NCBI GenBank assembly: GCA_029945725.1
Contig: JAQSDB010000001.1
Span: 124,001-188,000, forward strand
Source: a bacterium
GTDB lineage: Bacteria; Pseudomonadota; Gammaproteobacteria; Pseudomonadales; Moraxellaceae
Direction: 5' to 3'
DNA: 64,000 nucleotides
Shown here: in pieces, positions 63,785 to 64,000 of the stretch
How positions within the stretch are numbered: the first letter of the stretch is position 1
Layout of the letters: each line of letters begins with the position of its first letter
The notes under the pieces: generated by a model
Database searches by the model: none
Seen by the model: the letters and a program-made list of their open reading frames with translations, nothing else
What the model was told of the DNA's origin: nothing
Program-made: the position numbers and the translations under genes

Positions 63785-64000
63785 TTAACGCTTGTCCAGC
63801 GGCACGATGTCGCGCTGGGTCGCACCCGTGTAGAGCTGGCGCGGACGTCCGATCTTGTACGGTGCTTCATGCATTTCAGTCCAGTGCGAAATCCAGCCGA
63901 CAGTACGAGCGAGGGCAAAAATCACGGTGAACATGGAGGTTGGAATGCCGATGGCCTTGAGAATGATGCCCGAGTAGAAGTCCACATTCGGGTAGAGCTT
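63785..64000 (-). CDS. gltA: Citrate synthase, C-terminal fragment (5' end outside window)
   Basis: The last 71 residues are visible: [20 protein letters not shown], then [22 protein letters not shown] and [21 protein letters not shown]. These are the C-terminus of the hexameric, NADH-regulated citrate synthase, including the catalytic Asp in PNVDFYSG. It condenses acetyl-CoA with oxaloacetate in the TCA cycle. The gene continues beyond the right edge. Confidence 0.96.
   Translation of the reverse strand, partial: KLYPNVDFYSGIILKAIGIPTSMFTVIFALARTVGWISHWTEMHEAPYKIGRPRQLYTGATQRDIVPLDKR

Overview
The window looks like chromosomal DNA from a gammaproteobacterium of the order Pseudomonadales (Pseudomonas or Moraxellaceae relatives). 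The reasons are the gene content and order: purM-purN-DUF3108 facing DUF2066-AI-2E permease-hda, and DUF2069-wrbA-arsC facing yihY. As I recall, these genes form one continuous block in Pseudomonas aeruginosa (about PA0943-PA0951). A three-gene transhydrogenase, a contiguous ccoNOQP-ccoGHIS cluster and glnK-amtB fit the same group. By eye the DNA is moderately GC-rich. Coding density is high, and many genes end in simple GC-rich hairpins followed by a T-run.

Layout: 1-2297, a partial outer-membrane barrel protein, an Mpo1-like protein and an EamA permease (all minus). 2645-5568, proton-translocating transhydrogenase pntAA-pntAB-pntB. 5610-6129, a long gene-free stretch with repeat-like sequences. 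6130-10735, a DUF1993 protein, metG, apbC (mrp) and dcd. 10792-16259, DUF3108, purN, purM, DUF2066, AI-2E permease and hda. 16443-25710, an accessory-looking block: two large secreted CSLREA/beta-helix proteins, a DUF2057 lipoprotein, a Ser/Thr kinase and a convergent CsgG-like lipoprotein. 25800-31131, DUF2069, wrbA, arsC, yihY, an epoxide-hydrolase-like enzyme, a 50-bp perfect palindrome and class I fumarase. 31295-33985, a PhoD-type phosphatase. 34370-43020, the complete cbb3 oxidase structural and assembly cluster, with a convincing FNR/Anr promoter. 43741-45464, glnK-amtB, with possible NtrC and sigma-54 sites. 45771-49312, an SCP2 protein and a marR-emrA-emrB efflux operon. 49434-53560, a four-gene unit of FecCD permease, ATPase, MoxR ATPase and VWA protein. 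53621-60000, a serine hydrolase, a phytochelatin-synthase-like protein and a MaoC / large FabG / thiolase lipid module. 60072-61949, two PsiF-repeat proteins and a hydroxyisobutyrate-dehydrogenase-like enzyme. 61979-64000, a B12-binding radical SAM protein and the C-terminal end of citrate synthase.

Most of the window is housekeeping metabolism: NADPH supply, one-carbon and purine metabolism, microaerobic respiration, ammonium uptake and acyl-CoA chemistry. The part most likely to hold something undescribed is 16443-25710. It interrupts the recalled Pseudomonas gene order between hda and DUF2069 and combines surface proteins carrying C-terminal anchor-like tails, a membrane kinase and two lipoproteins. 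No insertion sequence, tRNA, rRNA or CRISPR array was recognised.
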